This document shows positions 44,435-54,170 of a DNA stretch of 64,000 nucleotides, piece by piece. The DNA is taken from the NCBI GenBank assembly GCA_038320345.1, contig JBBQED010000005.1:124001-188000 (forward strand). The letters run 5' to 3'. The position numbers were made by a program, and so were the translations under genes. Every line of letters starts with the position of its first letter. The stretch's first letter is position 1. The stretch is from JBBQED01 sp038320345. GTDB lineage: Bacteria > Bacteroidota > Bacteroidia > AKYH767-A > OLB10. The notes under the pieces were generated by a model. That model did no database searches. It was not told the DNA's origin and saw only the letters and a list, made by a program, of their open reading frames with translations.

Positions 44435-45604
44435 TTAGTATTCCTTAATTAGTTTAGCGAAAGCAGCGCCTGTTTTTTCCGGACTATATAGTTCCATTAC
44501 ATCAGTTATCGCCCGACTTTTTAAAGAAGTAGCATCAATTCTTCCGGAAACTAGATCATCAATTTTTGCAGCGAGTGCTTTAGGATTTTCGGATGGAAAC
44601 AACAGTCCATTTCTACCATTCTCTACAAGATCACGATTCGGAGAAAGATCTGAAGCGATCACCGCCATCGGAAAACTCATCGTCATTAGTAAAACCCCAC
44701 TCTGATAAATCCATCGATAAGGGAGTACTATACAAGTAGCAAGTGCAAATAAGGTATCACGTTCTATATCGGTAATGTGCCGAATCAGTGGGATTACTTT
44801 TTCAGAAATTTGATAGGTGCTGATCAGCTGATCGTACCGTTCTCTGGTTTCATTACGTAATTTTCCAGCGATGATTAGTCTGAAGTTAGTGGTACACAAA
44901 GAAACAGCTTCCAATAAAATATCCAATCCTTTAGCTTTTTTAATCTGCCCAAAGAATAATATAAATGGAATTTTTTCTGCTATTAGTTGCGGGATGGAAG
45001 GATCTAACTCGTTTAGTAATTTCTCATTCTTCAACAATTGTTGCTGAAGGAAAGGATTTTTATGATACTCCGAAAATACATTGATAAAATTCACATGAGG
45101 AACAATTCCTGTATTCATTAGCGCAACTTTGCCTATTGATTTTGATAATTCATCCTTACAGAATTGATTATGTACAACTCTCAAATGAGGCAAGGTACCT
45201 ATAACAGTTTTGCGAATGATCGGCAAGGTGAAAGTATCTAAGCTTTCAATATCATGAATAATAGCCAGAATTTTAAACCCCATTAATCGGGCTAGCGTCA
45301 GTGAAAATAAATCGAAGATTCCTGCTCTGAAAATGTGTAAGATCAGCCATGGAATATTTTTCTTTTTAGCATCACGAAGACTTTTAAAAAATCCAGTGAA
45401 TAAACTCAATACTGATTTCCATTTCGCAACGTCAGTATTAAAAAAGTTTCGGTGGTAGTGAAAATCCTGTCCTGTATATTCGAAATTCGAATAAAGTGTA
45501 CAGTCAAATCCTGAAACTTTCATTCCCTGTAAAAGGAGTATATCATATTGATCGATTCCTGCTTTACTACCTACAGGATCAATAATCGCTACGGATTGTT
45601 TCAT
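44435..45604 (-). CDS. Group 1 (GT4-like) glycosyltransferase
   Basis: The 389-residue protein has the GT-B layout with SKAGIDQYDILLLQGMKVSGF early, ILAIIHDIESLD in the middle, IPFILFFGQIKKAKGLDILLEAV at the start of the C-terminal domain, and IYQSGVLLMTMSFPMAVIASDLSPNRDLVENGRNGLLFPSE near the donor site. The second Glu of the EX7E motif (LVENG) is present and the first is replaced by QSG, as in some GT4 branches. The ATG at 45604 overlaps the upstream sulfotransferase stop as ATGA, so it was preferred to the ATG at 45616. It should add a sugar during surface glycan synthesis. Donor and acceptor are unknown. Confidence 0.9.
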   Translation of the reverse strand: MKQSVAIIDPVGSKAGIDQYDILLLQGMKVSGFDCTLYSNFEYTGQDFHYHRNFFNTDVAKWKSVLSLFTGFFKSLRDAKKKNIPWLILHIFRAGIFDLFSLTLARLMGFKILAIIHDIESLDTFTLPIIRKTVIGTLPHLRVVHNQFCKDELSKSIGKVALMNTGIVPHVNFINVFSEYHKNPFLQQQLLKNEKLLNELDPSIPQLIAEKIPFILFFGQIKKAKGLDILLEAVSLCTTNFRLIIAGKLRNETRERYDQLISTYQISEKVIPLIRHITDIERDTLFALATCIVLPYRWIYQSGVLLMTMSFPMAVIASDLSPNRDLVENGRNGLLFPSENPKALAAKIDDLVSGRIDATSLKSRAITDVMELYSPEKTGAAFAKLIKEY

Positions 45605-46479
45605 TGATGTTTCCAATCGCTTAAGGAAATTTTTAATATGGTTTCCAGCTCTACGATATCATCTTTATACAGTGCATACAAATCCTTCATCAGTAGAGGA
45701 GAAGGATTGCGTTCATCTTTTTCGCTGAGATCCGACTTTAATTTAGAAGAAGCATTTGATGGAAGAATTTTTTTAGCAACACTCCGAATTATCTTATTGG
45801 TATAGAGTGCAGCTAATAATGGATTTTTAAACTTCACTGCTGTATTATGTTCTTCTTCACTCGGGAAATGATCTTCACTGATCGCTAGGAAATGATACAA
45901 TTGCTGAAGCATTTCTGTCTGAGAAGTTCTAAGATCTTTCTGGAACATGATTAGCAATTGATTCTCCGGAAAACTTTCTTTATATCTTTTAATCTGCTTT
46001 GCATAAAATCCTAGCTCCACATACTGTTGATAGTGAGGTTCAAATTTACCCGGATGATGTTCTGCTATAATTTGTTCCAGACTCTTTTTCACAAAGCCAA
46101 GGCGTTCATCCATTTTCCAATGTGAAAAGGCTCTTTTTGCAGGATCTCTTAATATGATAATGATTTTCGCACTTGGATTATATGCTTTAATCTTAGCAGC
46201 AGTATTAGGATAAAAGAGATACGAAACACTCGCTTCACCTTTAATACTATCGAGTTGACAATGATTGAAAAGTTGAGCATATTCATTTGCATCCGAGATG
46301 ATGGGATCTTCGTAGTAGAGGGGTTCGTTATTTAATCCTTCGGCAGAAAAGAAATTCGGTTCCTTAATACTACACATACACACTTGTGGATGACTCTCCA
46401 AATAATGGTAGAGTGAAGTAGTTCCTGCTTTAGGAGCTCCTACAATAAAAAATGAAACTAACTCTTGCTTTACATTCAT
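45601..46479 (-). CDS. Sulfotransferase (PAPS-dependent) 1
   Basis: The 292-residue protein has the two PAPS-binding signatures. The 5'-phosphosulfate loop is FIVGAPKAGTTSLYHYLESHP near residues 11-31, and the 3'-phosphate site is IIIILRDPAKRAFSHWKMDE. The His in YLESHP/SHWKM positions is typical of heparan sulfate NDST/HS3ST-like enzymes. It should move sulfate from PAPS to a glycan hydroxyl or amine. It is coupled by ATGA overlap to the GT4 gene. Two further sulfotransferases and the PAPS-making genes lie in the same block, supporting a sulfated polysaccharide role. The acceptor is unknown. Confidence 0.92.
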   Translation of the reverse strand: MNVKQELVSFFIVGAPKAGTTSLYHYLESHPQVCMCSIKEPNFFSAEGLNNEPLYYEDPIISDANEYAQLFNHCQLDSIKGEASVSYLFYPNTAAKIKAYNPSAKIIIILRDPAKRAFSHWKMDERLGFVKKSLEQIIAEHHPGKFEPHYQQYVELGFYAKQIKRYKESFPENQLLIMFQKDLRTSQTEMLQQLYHFLAISEDHFPSEEEHNTAVKFKNPLLAALYTNKIIRSVAKKILPSNASSKLKSDLSEKDERNPSPLLMKDLYALYKDDIVELETILKISLSDWKHQ

Positions 46480-46563
46480 ACTTTCAACAACTCTTTATGC
46501 ACTAAAGATTTCATTTCACTGATTATATCATTGTGAAACTCATTTACTGAACAATAGTTCAAT

Positions 46564-47724
46564 TTATTTTTTATTTTTCGCAAAGGCATCGATGAATATT
46601 TTCCAGTTTTCGGTATTTTTTCCTTGGTATTCGAACTCCCATTTTTCAGGATCTGCGTTTGGATTTTTACAGATATAATAAGGATCCCACATTGGTTGAT
46701 CACATTGGAATGCATACATTGTCCAGGAGAATCCATTTTCTTCGATGGCATCAATTACATCTTTAACCCAGACGTCGGCTCCAGGAGCATAACGAATTGC
46801 TTGAAACTCTCCAATATAAATTAAGGCATTAGTTTTCTTTTCAAATGCTTTCAGACTAACAAAACATTTCTTGATCTTTTCTTTGTCCCAGTCTATATTT
46901 TTTATCTTTCCTGGATAGGTAAATCCAGCTTCTCTTTTTTTAACACCTTGATGCGTATATTCATCAGGTAAATACATGTGTGCTCCATAAATGAGTTTAT
47001 CATCTTTAATATTATATCCTTTAAAATTATCATAATTAGTAGGCTTACCCCAAGGTCCTGGTGAGAGATAAAAATATCTTTTAGTATCATATTTCCTAAA
47101 AGCTGTTAATGCTTTCTGGTAAAAATCTTCAATTGCAGGTGGCTGAACGGTACCTTTTGCACCTGCTCTGACTCCTGGTTCACCTATAGATTCATAAGCT
47201 GCGAACTCTGCTCCACGGTTCATATTATGTTTGGCAAGCCAAGAGATCATTTTGTAAGAACTGTCGCGGTAAATAGACTGACTCCAGAACTCAGGTGATT
47301 TATCATCAAGTCCCTTTTTAGGATCTAAAACCATGTGATTGAAACAAAGAACAGTTGTGATCCCCACAGCTTTACAAGCATCCATAATTGAATCTGCCCA
47401 CGCTACTTCTAAATAAAAAGTAGCTATTGGATCAGTTTTATCCCAATTTGCACGTTTTGGTGGTTTCATCATCACACGTAAACAATTCACATGGATACTA
47501 GCCAAGTATGCAACATCTGAAGGACGGGTTTTACGAGATTCGACCGTAACACCTCTCCATGGCCAGTTGGGTGGTAATTCATTAGTTGCTTCTCTTTTTG
47601 CAATAGGTAAAACTTTTACCTCTTCATTTTTAGATGAATTTAGTGTACTTAAATTTCCACATGCAGCGTAGATTCCAAGCACTGATCCAAACGCCAAGAG
47701 GACGGGAAATAATATTTTTCTCAT
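46564..47724 (-). CDS. GH5-like glycoside hydrolase (cellulase fold), exported
   Basis: The 386-residue protein starts at the ATG at 47724 (a TTG two codons upstream also exists). An N-terminal signal ends near IYAACGN, possibly a lipoprotein with Cys22. The barrel shows NWPWRGVTVESRK, HVNCLRVMMKP, FAAYESIGEPGVRAG and LIYIGEFQAIRYAPGAD. E182 fits the acid/base and E306 the nucleophile of a clan GH-A enzyme. The residue before E182 is Gly, where GH5 normally has Asn (NEP). It probably cleaves or trims a beta-linked polysaccharide outside the cytoplasm. It sits between the polymerase and sulfotransferase genes, so it likely works on the same glycan. Confidence 0.8.
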   Translation of the reverse strand: MRKILFPVLLAFGSVLGIYAACGNLSTLNSSKNEEVKVLPIAKREATNELPPNWPWRGVTVESRKTRPSDVAYLASIHVNCLRVMMKPPKRANWDKTDPIATFYLEVAWADSIMDACKAVGITTVLCFNHMVLDPKKGLDDKSPEFWSQSIYRDSSYKMISWLAKHNMNRGAEFAAYESIGEPGVRAGAKGTVQPPAIEDFYQKALTAFRKYDTKRYFYLSPGPWGKPTNYDNFKGYNIKDDKLIYGAHMYLPDEYTHQGVKKREAGFTYPGKIKNIDWDKEKIKKCFVSLKAFEKKTNALIYIGEFQAIRYAPGADVWVKDVIDAIEENGFSWTMYAFQCDQPMWDPYYICKNPNADPEKWEFEYQGKNTENWKIFIDAFAKNKK

Positions 47725-47837
47725 GATCAATTATATTTAGTAAAAAGTTAAAAGAGATTCAGGGTAATTTTTATACTGGTAATGGTATTGTGAATTTCGG
47801 TTTTTTATTGAGGATAAGATCATAAGGATACATTTCT

Positions 47838-49172
47838 TCATGATTCAACGTTTTCAATGGGCACTTTCATACTGAATTTATTCTTTCGCGGAGGCGGACT
47901 GTGCATCTCGATTTTATTCATCGGGACATTAAACCTATAGTAGTAAAGAATGCCGAAAAAGAAAGTAGGTAACCCCAAATATTTGATATTGGTAGCGGCA
48001 GTGATCATATCTAAAAAGAGAAATACCATAACATACAATGAGGTAAGTAAGAATACATCCTTCGATTTACGAAATCTCCATGCCCACGTTAAAGAATAAA
48101 TAAACATTATATAAATAAAGAATGTTCCGATATAACCGTAAACAAATACATTCCCTAATATTCCGATGTCGGAGGGATAAAAGTACCCGAAAGCACCCAT
48201 ATATCCATCATGCCATTGAGAGCTTAAAAATCCATTCCCCAGCCAAGGATGTTCTTTAATTCCTTTTAAAGCAGTTGCACTTTCAACATAACGGATTAGC
48301 GTGCTGGATTCTGTTGTGGTTCCGCCTGTGATAACGGTAACTGCATTGTTGTACATTACAAGATACTTCTCAAAAATATCTGGCTTTATAATAAAAATTA
48401 CACCGACCATAAAAATAATTGCAAGTATTCCTGTGAAAAAATAAATTAGTTTTTTCTTAAGATTTAAATGAAAAATGAAAAGAAGAAAGATAGTGATCGC
48501 AACAAATAATAATTGTGAGCGATCTTGAACATAAAAGAGACTGGAAAATACAGAAAGAATAAATGGAATGTAGTAAATCGGTTTTTTATTGAGCCAAATG
48601 TTTATTACGGAATAAAGCATCACCACCATAACTATTTGGTTCGGGAAATCGTAGCGATCTCCTTTTAGCAGCGTAGATTTTACGAATTCTGTACCACTGA
48701 ACTGAGTTGGATCTACAAAAACATAAAAGAATAACATGAAGGCCAAACTCAACAAAATAGAGTACTTAAAATATCGATGAAGATCACCTATACTAAGCCA
48801 TTTTTGCTCCAATGCAATGACAGCAACATTGGCACAAAGTAATACAAAATGTAATCTTTGTGCGATGAGTCCGTAAACTATAGGCTGACCGAACACCACA
48901 TTTGCTTGATATGCGGTGATAAAAGGAAGAACCATCAATGGAAATAGAATTAAGAAAATCAATTTTACTTTCCCGTTGATTAGTTGCTTTAAGAAATCCC
49001 AAAGGGTAATTGCAAAAAGTAGTAATAGAAAGATGGCAGTTAGAATTTCTTGAATAATTCCTAACGGTAAGCGTGATAATACACGAAAGCTCATCATGAA
49101 ATACAACACCCAAATCGATGGTATAGTCATCGACCTATAAAAGATGTTGAAGAAATGATTGAAACGTGTCAT
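47838..49172 (-). CDS. Wzy/WaaL-like O-antigen ligase or polymerase
   Basis: The 444-residue inner-membrane protein has about eleven to twelve helices and the long periplasmic loop typical of O-antigen ligase/polymerases. In that loop are KGDRYDFPNQ and ALKGIKEHPWLGNGFLSSQWHDG; the HPWLGNG motif is characteristic of the Wzy_C family. It should polymerise or transfer lipid-linked glycan units at the outer face of the membrane. It is 113 nt upstream of the GH5-like gene and 68 nt after the sulfotransferase pair. Ligase and polymerase cannot be told apart from sequence. Confidence 0.88.
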   Translation of the reverse strand: MTRFNHFFNIFYRSMTIPSIWVLYFMMSFRVLSRLPLGIIQEILTAIFLLLLFAITLWDFLKQLINGKVKLIFLILFPLMVLPFITAYQANVVFGQPIVYGLIAQRLHFVLLCANVAVIALEQKWLSIGDLHRYFKYSILLSLAFMLFFYVFVDPTQFSGTEFVKSTLLKGDRYDFPNQIVMVVMLYSVINIWLNKKPIYYIPFILSVFSSLFYVQDRSQLLFVAITIFLLFIFHLNLKKKLIYFFTGILAIIFMVGVIFIIKPDIFEKYLVMYNNAVTVITGGTTTESSTLIRYVESATALKGIKEHPWLGNGFLSSQWHDGYMGAFGYFYPSDIGILGNVFVYGYIGTFFIYIMFIYSLTWAWRFRKSKDVFLLTSLYVMVFLFLDMITAATNIKYLGLPTFFFGILYYYRFNVPMNKIEMHSPPPRKNKFSMKVPIENVES

Positions 49173-49240
49173 GCTAATTATGCAATAGATCCAGAGTAGA
49201 ACCGATCTGAAGATTTAATTTGTTTAGTTGAAATCAATAA

Positions 49241-50212
49241 TTACTTTAACCATGCACTTAGATCACGGTTGATTATTTTTTCGAGTTCCAGAATATCTGT
49301 CCTGTATTTTTCAGTTAACCATTTGCGATCTTCCATACTTAATTTAGGAACTGCTTTCTTGGAGAAGAATAAACCTTTGATTGCTTCTTGTCGCTTTTCA
49401 GGAAAGATATGCAATAATCTCTTTTTAATTCCCGTTTTCGTAAGCCAACGTACAAGATGTTTATTTTTAGGCATCAGCGCCTCATTCCTTCGCTCTGTAT
49501 AATTCAGATTGATGTTGTCTGGAATATTAAGATAGTTGAAAAGATTTTTAGCGACACCTGCAGTATCTTTTTTCAAATCATCAAACAAGAAAATATTCAC
49601 TTGATCCGCCGGGAAATTATTTAAGTAGCGCTGAACTTGTTTGCTATAGAGTCCCAGTTCATAATACACATGGGAAATTCCCCATCCTTTTTCCGATTTG
49701 GCAGCATCATCTTCTAACTCATCACGAAAGGAAAGAACAGTTCTGCCATCACGTAGATTTGCCATGTAGTGCGAATAAGCACGTTCAGCAGGCTGTCGAA
49801 GTATCATAACAATTTTCATATCGGGAAATTCTTTGCGGATCCGATCTGCAGCAACGTTGGAGAAGAGATATGAATTGCTGATTTCACCAATGGCTTTCTT
49901 TCCTGCAGCAAATTTGAAAAGCTTTTGATAATCTTCGGAGTCATGCACATATGCTCCCCATACTTTTCGTGATGCTAGCATGGGTCCATTCACATATTCT
50001 CGGATGTTTAAGCGTTTTTCTTTTTCATGTTGCAAATACATAGGGCTGAATTTCTCTGGAAGAATATCAGTAGAAAAATGATTTGGTTCTTTAATCGGAC
50101 TCATGTACACATCTGGATGCTGTAACAAATAGTGATACAAAGACGTTGTACCGCACTTTGCAGCACCAACGATGAGGAAGTTGGGCATTAGTTTATTGTT
50201 AATTACAGCCAT
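49241..50212 (-). CDS. Sulfotransferase (PAPS-dependent) 2
   Basis: The 323-residue protein has LIVGAAKCGTTSLYHYLLQHPDVY and KIVMILRQPAERAYSHYMANLRDG as the 5'- and 3'-PAPS sites, plus KEPNHFSTDI and RRNEALMPKNKHLVRW. It is closely similar in layout to the next upstream sulfotransferase (both share MSPxKEPxHFxTDI and an EALxPxN stretch), so these look like tandem duplicates. The ATG at 50212 overlaps the neighbour by 10 nt; a Met nine codons in (MPNFLIVG) is an alternative start. It should sulfate the glycan made by this locus. Confidence 0.92.
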   Translation of the reverse strand: MAVINNKLMPNFLIVGAAKCGTTSLYHYLLQHPDVYMSPIKEPNHFSTDILPEKFSPMYLQHEKEKRLNIREYVNGPMLASRKVWGAYVHDSEDYQKLFKFAAGKKAIGEISNSYLFSNVAADRIRKEFPDMKIVMILRQPAERAYSHYMANLRDGRTVLSFRDELEDDAAKSEKGWGISHVYYELGLYSKQVQRYLNNFPADQVNIFLFDDLKKDTAGVAKNLFNYLNIPDNINLNYTERRNEALMPKNKHLVRWLTKTGIKKRLLHIFPEKRQEAIKGLFFSKKAVPKLSMEDRKWLTEKYRTDILELEKIINRDLSAWLK

Positions 50213-51189
50213 TCGGAGAGGTCATGTTTGATTAATGTAGATGTTTTTTCGATATCTGATTTAAATAAATGTTTCAGACGTTCTGTTGTTGCCGTGTCAG
50301 GTGAAGAGGATACGGGTTGAGTGAAAAGCAAGTTTTTTATTTTTCGCTTTAATGTACTATTTTCAAGTTTTTCTCTAAGAAAGATCCTGAGAAATTCAAT
50401 TTTCAATAATCTACTGGTTATTGGATTTCTAGGTACTAATGCTTCGTTATGCTTTTGATGGAAGTTGGGAAGATATGATTCATTGATGTTGAGAAAGCGA
50501 TAAATTTGTTGCATCGTTTTTTCTGGCTGTCGTTTCAGATCCTCCTGCAGAATTACTTTGATCTGATGTTCAGGAAAAACCGCATAGTATCTTTTAATTT
50601 GCTCAAAATACATACCCAGAGGAATATAATTGGAGGCAGCACCCCATGATTTGTAAGTTGTTTTCTCGTCTTCTTTAAGTGCATCATTGAATCCAAGTGA
50701 AGTAAATCCTAACTTCAGATCCATTAAGTAATGACTATACGCTCTCATCACTGGATTGCGCAGGATGATCAGAATCTTTGCATTGGAATTAAAATCATGA
50801 ATTTCCTTGGCGGCTGTTTTAGAGAATAAATTAGAAGGACTAGCTTCGCCTTTTATTTGTCCAGCTTCTGCTTTGCGGAAAAGTTTTAAATACAACTCAC
50901 GGCTACGGATATACGCTCGATGTAGTGTTCCTTCCATTTCACCTTCAATAAACTTTTCGGTCTCTTGCGCTTTGAGCCTTTTCTTGACTTGTGGACGTAG
51001 ATGCTCAAGGTCGATATCAGTAGCAAAATGATGCGGCTCCTTTACGGGCGACATATATACTTCTGGATGAGAGTTTAAGTAGTAATAGAGTGAGGTCGTT
51101 CCTGCTTTTGTAGCGCCAACAATAAAAAAATCCGGTCCCTGAGATGTGGAACGAATATTCGTAGTATTTCTAGTAGATACCTTGCTCAT
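50203..51189 (-). CDS. Sulfotransferase (PAPS-dependent) 3
   Basis: The 328-residue protein has FIVGATKAGTTSLYYYLNSHPEVY (5'-PAPS loop) and KILIILRNPVMRAYSHYLMDLKLG (3'-site), with SPVKEPHHFATDI and HNEALVPRNPITSRLLK between and after them. It appears to be a paralogue of the downstream sulfotransferase and more distant from the third. Its start overlaps the flippase stop as ATGA, and its end overlaps the next sulfotransferase by 10 nt, so translation is coupled through three genes. It should use PAPS from the cysC/D/N operon. The acceptor is unknown. Confidence 0.92.
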   Translation of the reverse strand: MSKVSTRNTTNIRSTSQGPDFFIVGATKAGTTSLYYYLNSHPEVYMSPVKEPHHFATDIDLEHLRPQVKKRLKAQETEKFIEGEMEGTLHRAYIRSRELYLKLFRKAEAGQIKGEASPSNLFSKTAAKEIHDFNSNAKILIILRNPVMRAYSHYLMDLKLGFTSLGFNDALKEDEKTTYKSWGAASNYIPLGMYFEQIKRYYAVFPEHQIKVILQEDLKRQPEKTMQQIYRFLNINESYLPNFHQKHNEALVPRNPITSRLLKIEFLRIFLREKLENSTLKRKIKNLLFTQPVSSSPDTATTERLKHLFKSDIEKTSTLIKHDLSEWL

Positions 51190-52541
51190 GCTTTCATAGG
51201 TTTATCTGGAAAAATTTTATTCAACCCAGGTAGATAAATAGAAAGAATTCCCATTTCACGTCGAACATAAATTGCTGCTACTAAATTCTGAAAAATCTTT
51301 GCGGAAGCCGAGGAAATGGCAGCACCCATGATTCCCATTTTAGGGATCAAGATAAAATTTAGAACTATACTTCCAATTGCAGCAATACTGATGATACGGT
51401 TATATTGTTTTTGTCGACCCGTCATCTGTAGAAGTATTCCGATAGATCCAGTAATATTATTTACAAAATTTCCAATCGATAATATAATCAATGCTGGCCA
51501 CGCTACTTTAAATGCTGGTCCGAAAATACCCAATAGTTGAGAAGGAAAAATAATCAGGATCACAGTTACTGGTAGTGATGCCCAGAATAAAATTTTGGTA
51601 GACGATTGAACTTGTTGTTGTAATTTTTTATGCTCTCCTTTTTTATGCAATTCCGCAAAGGAAGGAGCTTGAATAGCATTGATAGCAAGTAATAGTATTG
51701 CAGAGATCGATGAGATTTTAAAGGCAGTATCATAAATTCCTACTTCTTCCTCCATTCTAAATATTCCTAAAATTAGATTGTCGGTCCAACCTAAAATAAA
51801 AAATATGGATCCTGTAAGCATCATCGGGTAGGCTTCTTTTATTACTTCCCAAGTTGTTGAAGTTGTTGGAAGCGAGTTTTTTTTACTGACTTTACTAAAA
51901 CGGTACCATGCGATGAAACTAATTAGACAAACAATTACAGTGGATAGCAGATAACTTTCAACAGCTCCGGCATCCGAATGAATCACATAAAAAAGTAATA
52001 AAATAAATGCGGCGATTAAAGGAAGTAAGGCCTTGAAAGCTAAAAATCCGCTCATATTTTTGAAGCCCCTGTATCCGGAACTGTTCAAACCGATCAAAAC
52101 GAAAGGAATAATTGCAAACGACATCAGCTGAAGTCTAGCGGTAAGCTGGGGTTTATGGAACATCACCTCCGCCATCCAAGGGGCCGAAATCCAAGAAAGA
52201 ATGCTGATTACGACACTCATCAAAATGGTCAAATGCAGACTTTGGTAGTAATCACGGCCTACTTCAGGAAGCGATTCTTGGCTATTCTGGCCGGCAATCC
52301 GACGAACCAATCGGTTATCGAGACCTAACTGAGAAAGAATGGCAACAAGTTGTAACACAGTGAAAGTCAATGTAAAACTTCCTTGTTCCTTGGGTCCGTA
52401 GAGTCGGGCGACGATGAAAATAAACAAGTATTGTGTGAACATCCCACCGCCTCTGAGCGCCAGAGCCAGCAGGCTTTTTTTCATCATAAAAGAGGACTCC
52501 TTTCCATTATTTCGGAAGATAGATTTCACACGATTGAGCAT
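51186..52541 (-). CDS. Wzx-like polysaccharide flippase (MOP superfamily)
   Basis: The 451-residue protein has about twelve to fourteen membrane helices. It shows the polysaccharide-biosynthesis (MatE-like) stretches ALRGGGMFTQYLFIFIVARLYGPKEQGSFTLTFTVLQL and WTDNLILGIFRMEEEVGIYDTAFKISS, and ends in the FGPAFKVAWPALIILSIGNFVNNITGSIGILLQMTGRQKQYNRI segment. It should flip lipid-linked repeat units across the inner membrane. It is the first gene of a coupled run with two sulfotransferases (ATGA overlap) followed by the polymerase gene. No initiating glycosyl-1-phosphate transferase is visible in the window. Confidence 0.92.
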   Translation of the reverse strand: MLNRVKSIFRNNGKESSFMMKKSLLALALRGGGMFTQYLFIFIVARLYGPKEQGSFTLTFTVLQLVAILSQLGLDNRLVRRIAGQNSQESLPEVGRDYYQSLHLTILMSVVISILSWISAPWMAEVMFHKPQLTARLQLMSFAIIPFVLIGLNSSGYRGFKNMSGFLAFKALLPLIAAFILLLFYVIHSDAGAVESYLLSTVIVCLISFIAWYRFSKVSKKNSLPTTSTTWEVIKEAYPMMLTGSIFFILGWTDNLILGIFRMEEEVGIYDTAFKISSISAILLLAINAIQAPSFAELHKKGEHKKLQQQVQSSTKILFWASLPVTVILIIFPSQLLGIFGPAFKVAWPALIILSIGNFVNNITGSIGILLQMTGRQKQYNRIISIAAIGSIVLNFILIPKMGIMGAAISSASAKIFQNLVAAIYVRREMGILSIYLPGLNKIFPDKPMKA

Positions 52542-52766
52542 AGTTGTTTAGGGAGTAGGGGCCTCCTTAAAAGTGAACACAAAGTAATCGTTTCAGAAAT
52601 GCGAATCCAGAATTCTAAATCAGAGTGTAAACAAGACAGTGTTTAAAAAATAATCCTGTAAAAGACGACCTCGAAGCCATTAGTTGAGGTAGAAAATATA
52701 TGGTGTTTCATCCATTAATTTAATTTCTCTCATTAGCTTTCTCCTACATACTTACATAGAACATGC

Positions 52767-54170
52767 TTACTTTTTTCCCGCTAAGTTCTTTTCACTAACA
52801 AATTTTCCATACCATAATCCCGAGGATTTCACAATTCGTTTTTGTGTTTTATAATCTACATACACTAAGCCGAAGCGAGGAACGAAGCCTTCTGTCCATT
52901 CAAAATTATCAGTAAAGGACCAAGCAAAATAACCATGCACTTTAGCTCCAGCGGCTTTTGCTTTGAGCATCGAATGAATACAGGATTGAATAAATTCTCT
53001 TCTTTTAGGATCGTGAACTTCATCATCAATTAACTGATCAGGAAATGCTGCTCCATTTTCAGTGACAAGAATTTTCTTTAACTGTGGATAAGCACTGTAT
53101 TGCATTAGCATATGGTACAGTGAGTCGGGATATACTTCCCAGTTCATCACTGTTCTTTCAACATTGCGTGTTTTAGCATTGACTAACCTTGCTTTCAGAT
53201 AAGGAGTGATCCAGGAGTGACGAACTACTTCACGTGTATAATTTTGAATGCCGATAAAATCTGGATTACATGCAATACGTTTTTCATCACCTGCTTTAAA
53301 GTATTTATCAATTCTTTGCAGCATGGGGAGTGTTTTTAATGGATAACCCAATCCTAAAAGAGGTTCAACGTATAAACGATTTAGCAAAGCATCCACACGG
53401 TTTGCAGCAAGAATATCTTTCTCGATATTTCGGTAAGGCGTGATATAAGAGCAGGAAAAAGTTGTACCTACATTGGAATCTGGATACAAAGATTTAATTA
53501 ATCGAATCCCTTCTGCTTGAACTATTGCAGTATGATGTACGGCAGGAATAAAATTCTCCATTCCTTTTCTTCCAGGCGCATGCACTCCTAAGAAATATCC
53601 TGCTCCCGTATACACTACCGGTTCATTTAGGACCATCCAGTTTTTTACTCGATCCCCTAATCTTTTTACAACTACTTCTGCATATCTCGAAAACCAAGTG
53701 ATAATCTCTCTATTCGTCCAGCCCCCTTTTGACTCTAGTGCATGTGGTAAATCCCAATGATATAAAGTTATCCAAGGAGTAATATCATGGAGCAGTAATT
53801 CATCTACTAAGCGATCATAGAAATCAAGTCCTTTAATATTTATTATTCCTTTACCATCGGGTATTACTCTTGGCCATGAAATAGAAAACCGAAAGTTCCC
53901 GATGCCCATTGCTTTTAATAATTGGATATCGTCTTTGTAGAGGTGGAAAAAATTAGTGGCTTCTTTCGCTGTATGATTGAAGAGGATCTTCCCTTTTTTC
54001 TCCACAAAAGTATCCCAGATGGAAGGGCCTTTTCCTTCATGTGTACTTGCTCCTTCAGTCTGATAGGAGGAAGACGCTACTCCCCATACAAAATCTCCGG
54101 TATCTGTTAATGATGGCTGTTCCGGAATAGTTTCTTCAAATTGTAGCGCGTTAAAATGCTGCTGCGGCAT
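52767..54170 (-). CDS. GH1 beta-glucosidase-like protein
   Basis: The 467-residue protein is a full-length GH1 barrel. Marks are FVWGVASSSYQTEGA, FRFSISWPRVIPDGKG, ITLYHWDLPHALES, NWMVLNEPVVYTGAGYF (acid/base Glu in NEP), ILVTENGAAFPD (nucleophile Glu in TENG), and GYFAWSFTDNFEWTEGFVPRFGLVYVDY near the C-terminus. No signal peptide is seen, so it is cytoplasmic. The first 20 nt overlap the end of the MurG-like glycosyltransferase gene, and a GH1 enzyme in this setting may transglycosylate or turn over a glycan rather than digest food. Confidence 0.95.
   Translation of the reverse strand: MPQQHFNALQFEETIPEQPSLTDTGDFVWGVASSSYQTEGASTHEGKGPSIWDTFVEKKGKILFNHTAKEATNFFHLYKDDIQLLKAMGIGNFRFSISWPRVIPDGKGIINIKGLDFYDRLVDELLLHDITPWITLYHWDLPHALESKGGWTNREIITWFSRYAEVVVKRLGDRVKNWMVLNEPVVYTGAGYFLGVHAPGRKGMENFIPAVHHTAIVQAEGIRLIKSLYPDSNVGTTFSCSYITPYRNIEKDILAANRVDALLNRLYVEPLLGLGYPLKTLPMLQRIDKYFKAGDEKRIACNPDFIGIQNYTREVVRHSWITPYLKARLVNAKTRNVERTVMNWEVYPDSLYHMLMQYSAYPQLKKILVTENGAAFPDQLIDDEVHDPKRREFIQSCIHSMLKAKAAGAKVHGYFAWSFTDNFEWTEGFVPRFGLVYVDYKTQKRIVKSSGLWYGKFVSEKNLAGKK

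Noticed and set aside
46476..46754. Minus-strand frame of 92 residues overlapping the GH5-like gene end and ending at the sulfotransferase start
   Set aside because: Most of it is another frame of the GH5-like gene; it has no signal, domain or family resemblance, and only its last ~28 codons lie in noncoding DNA.
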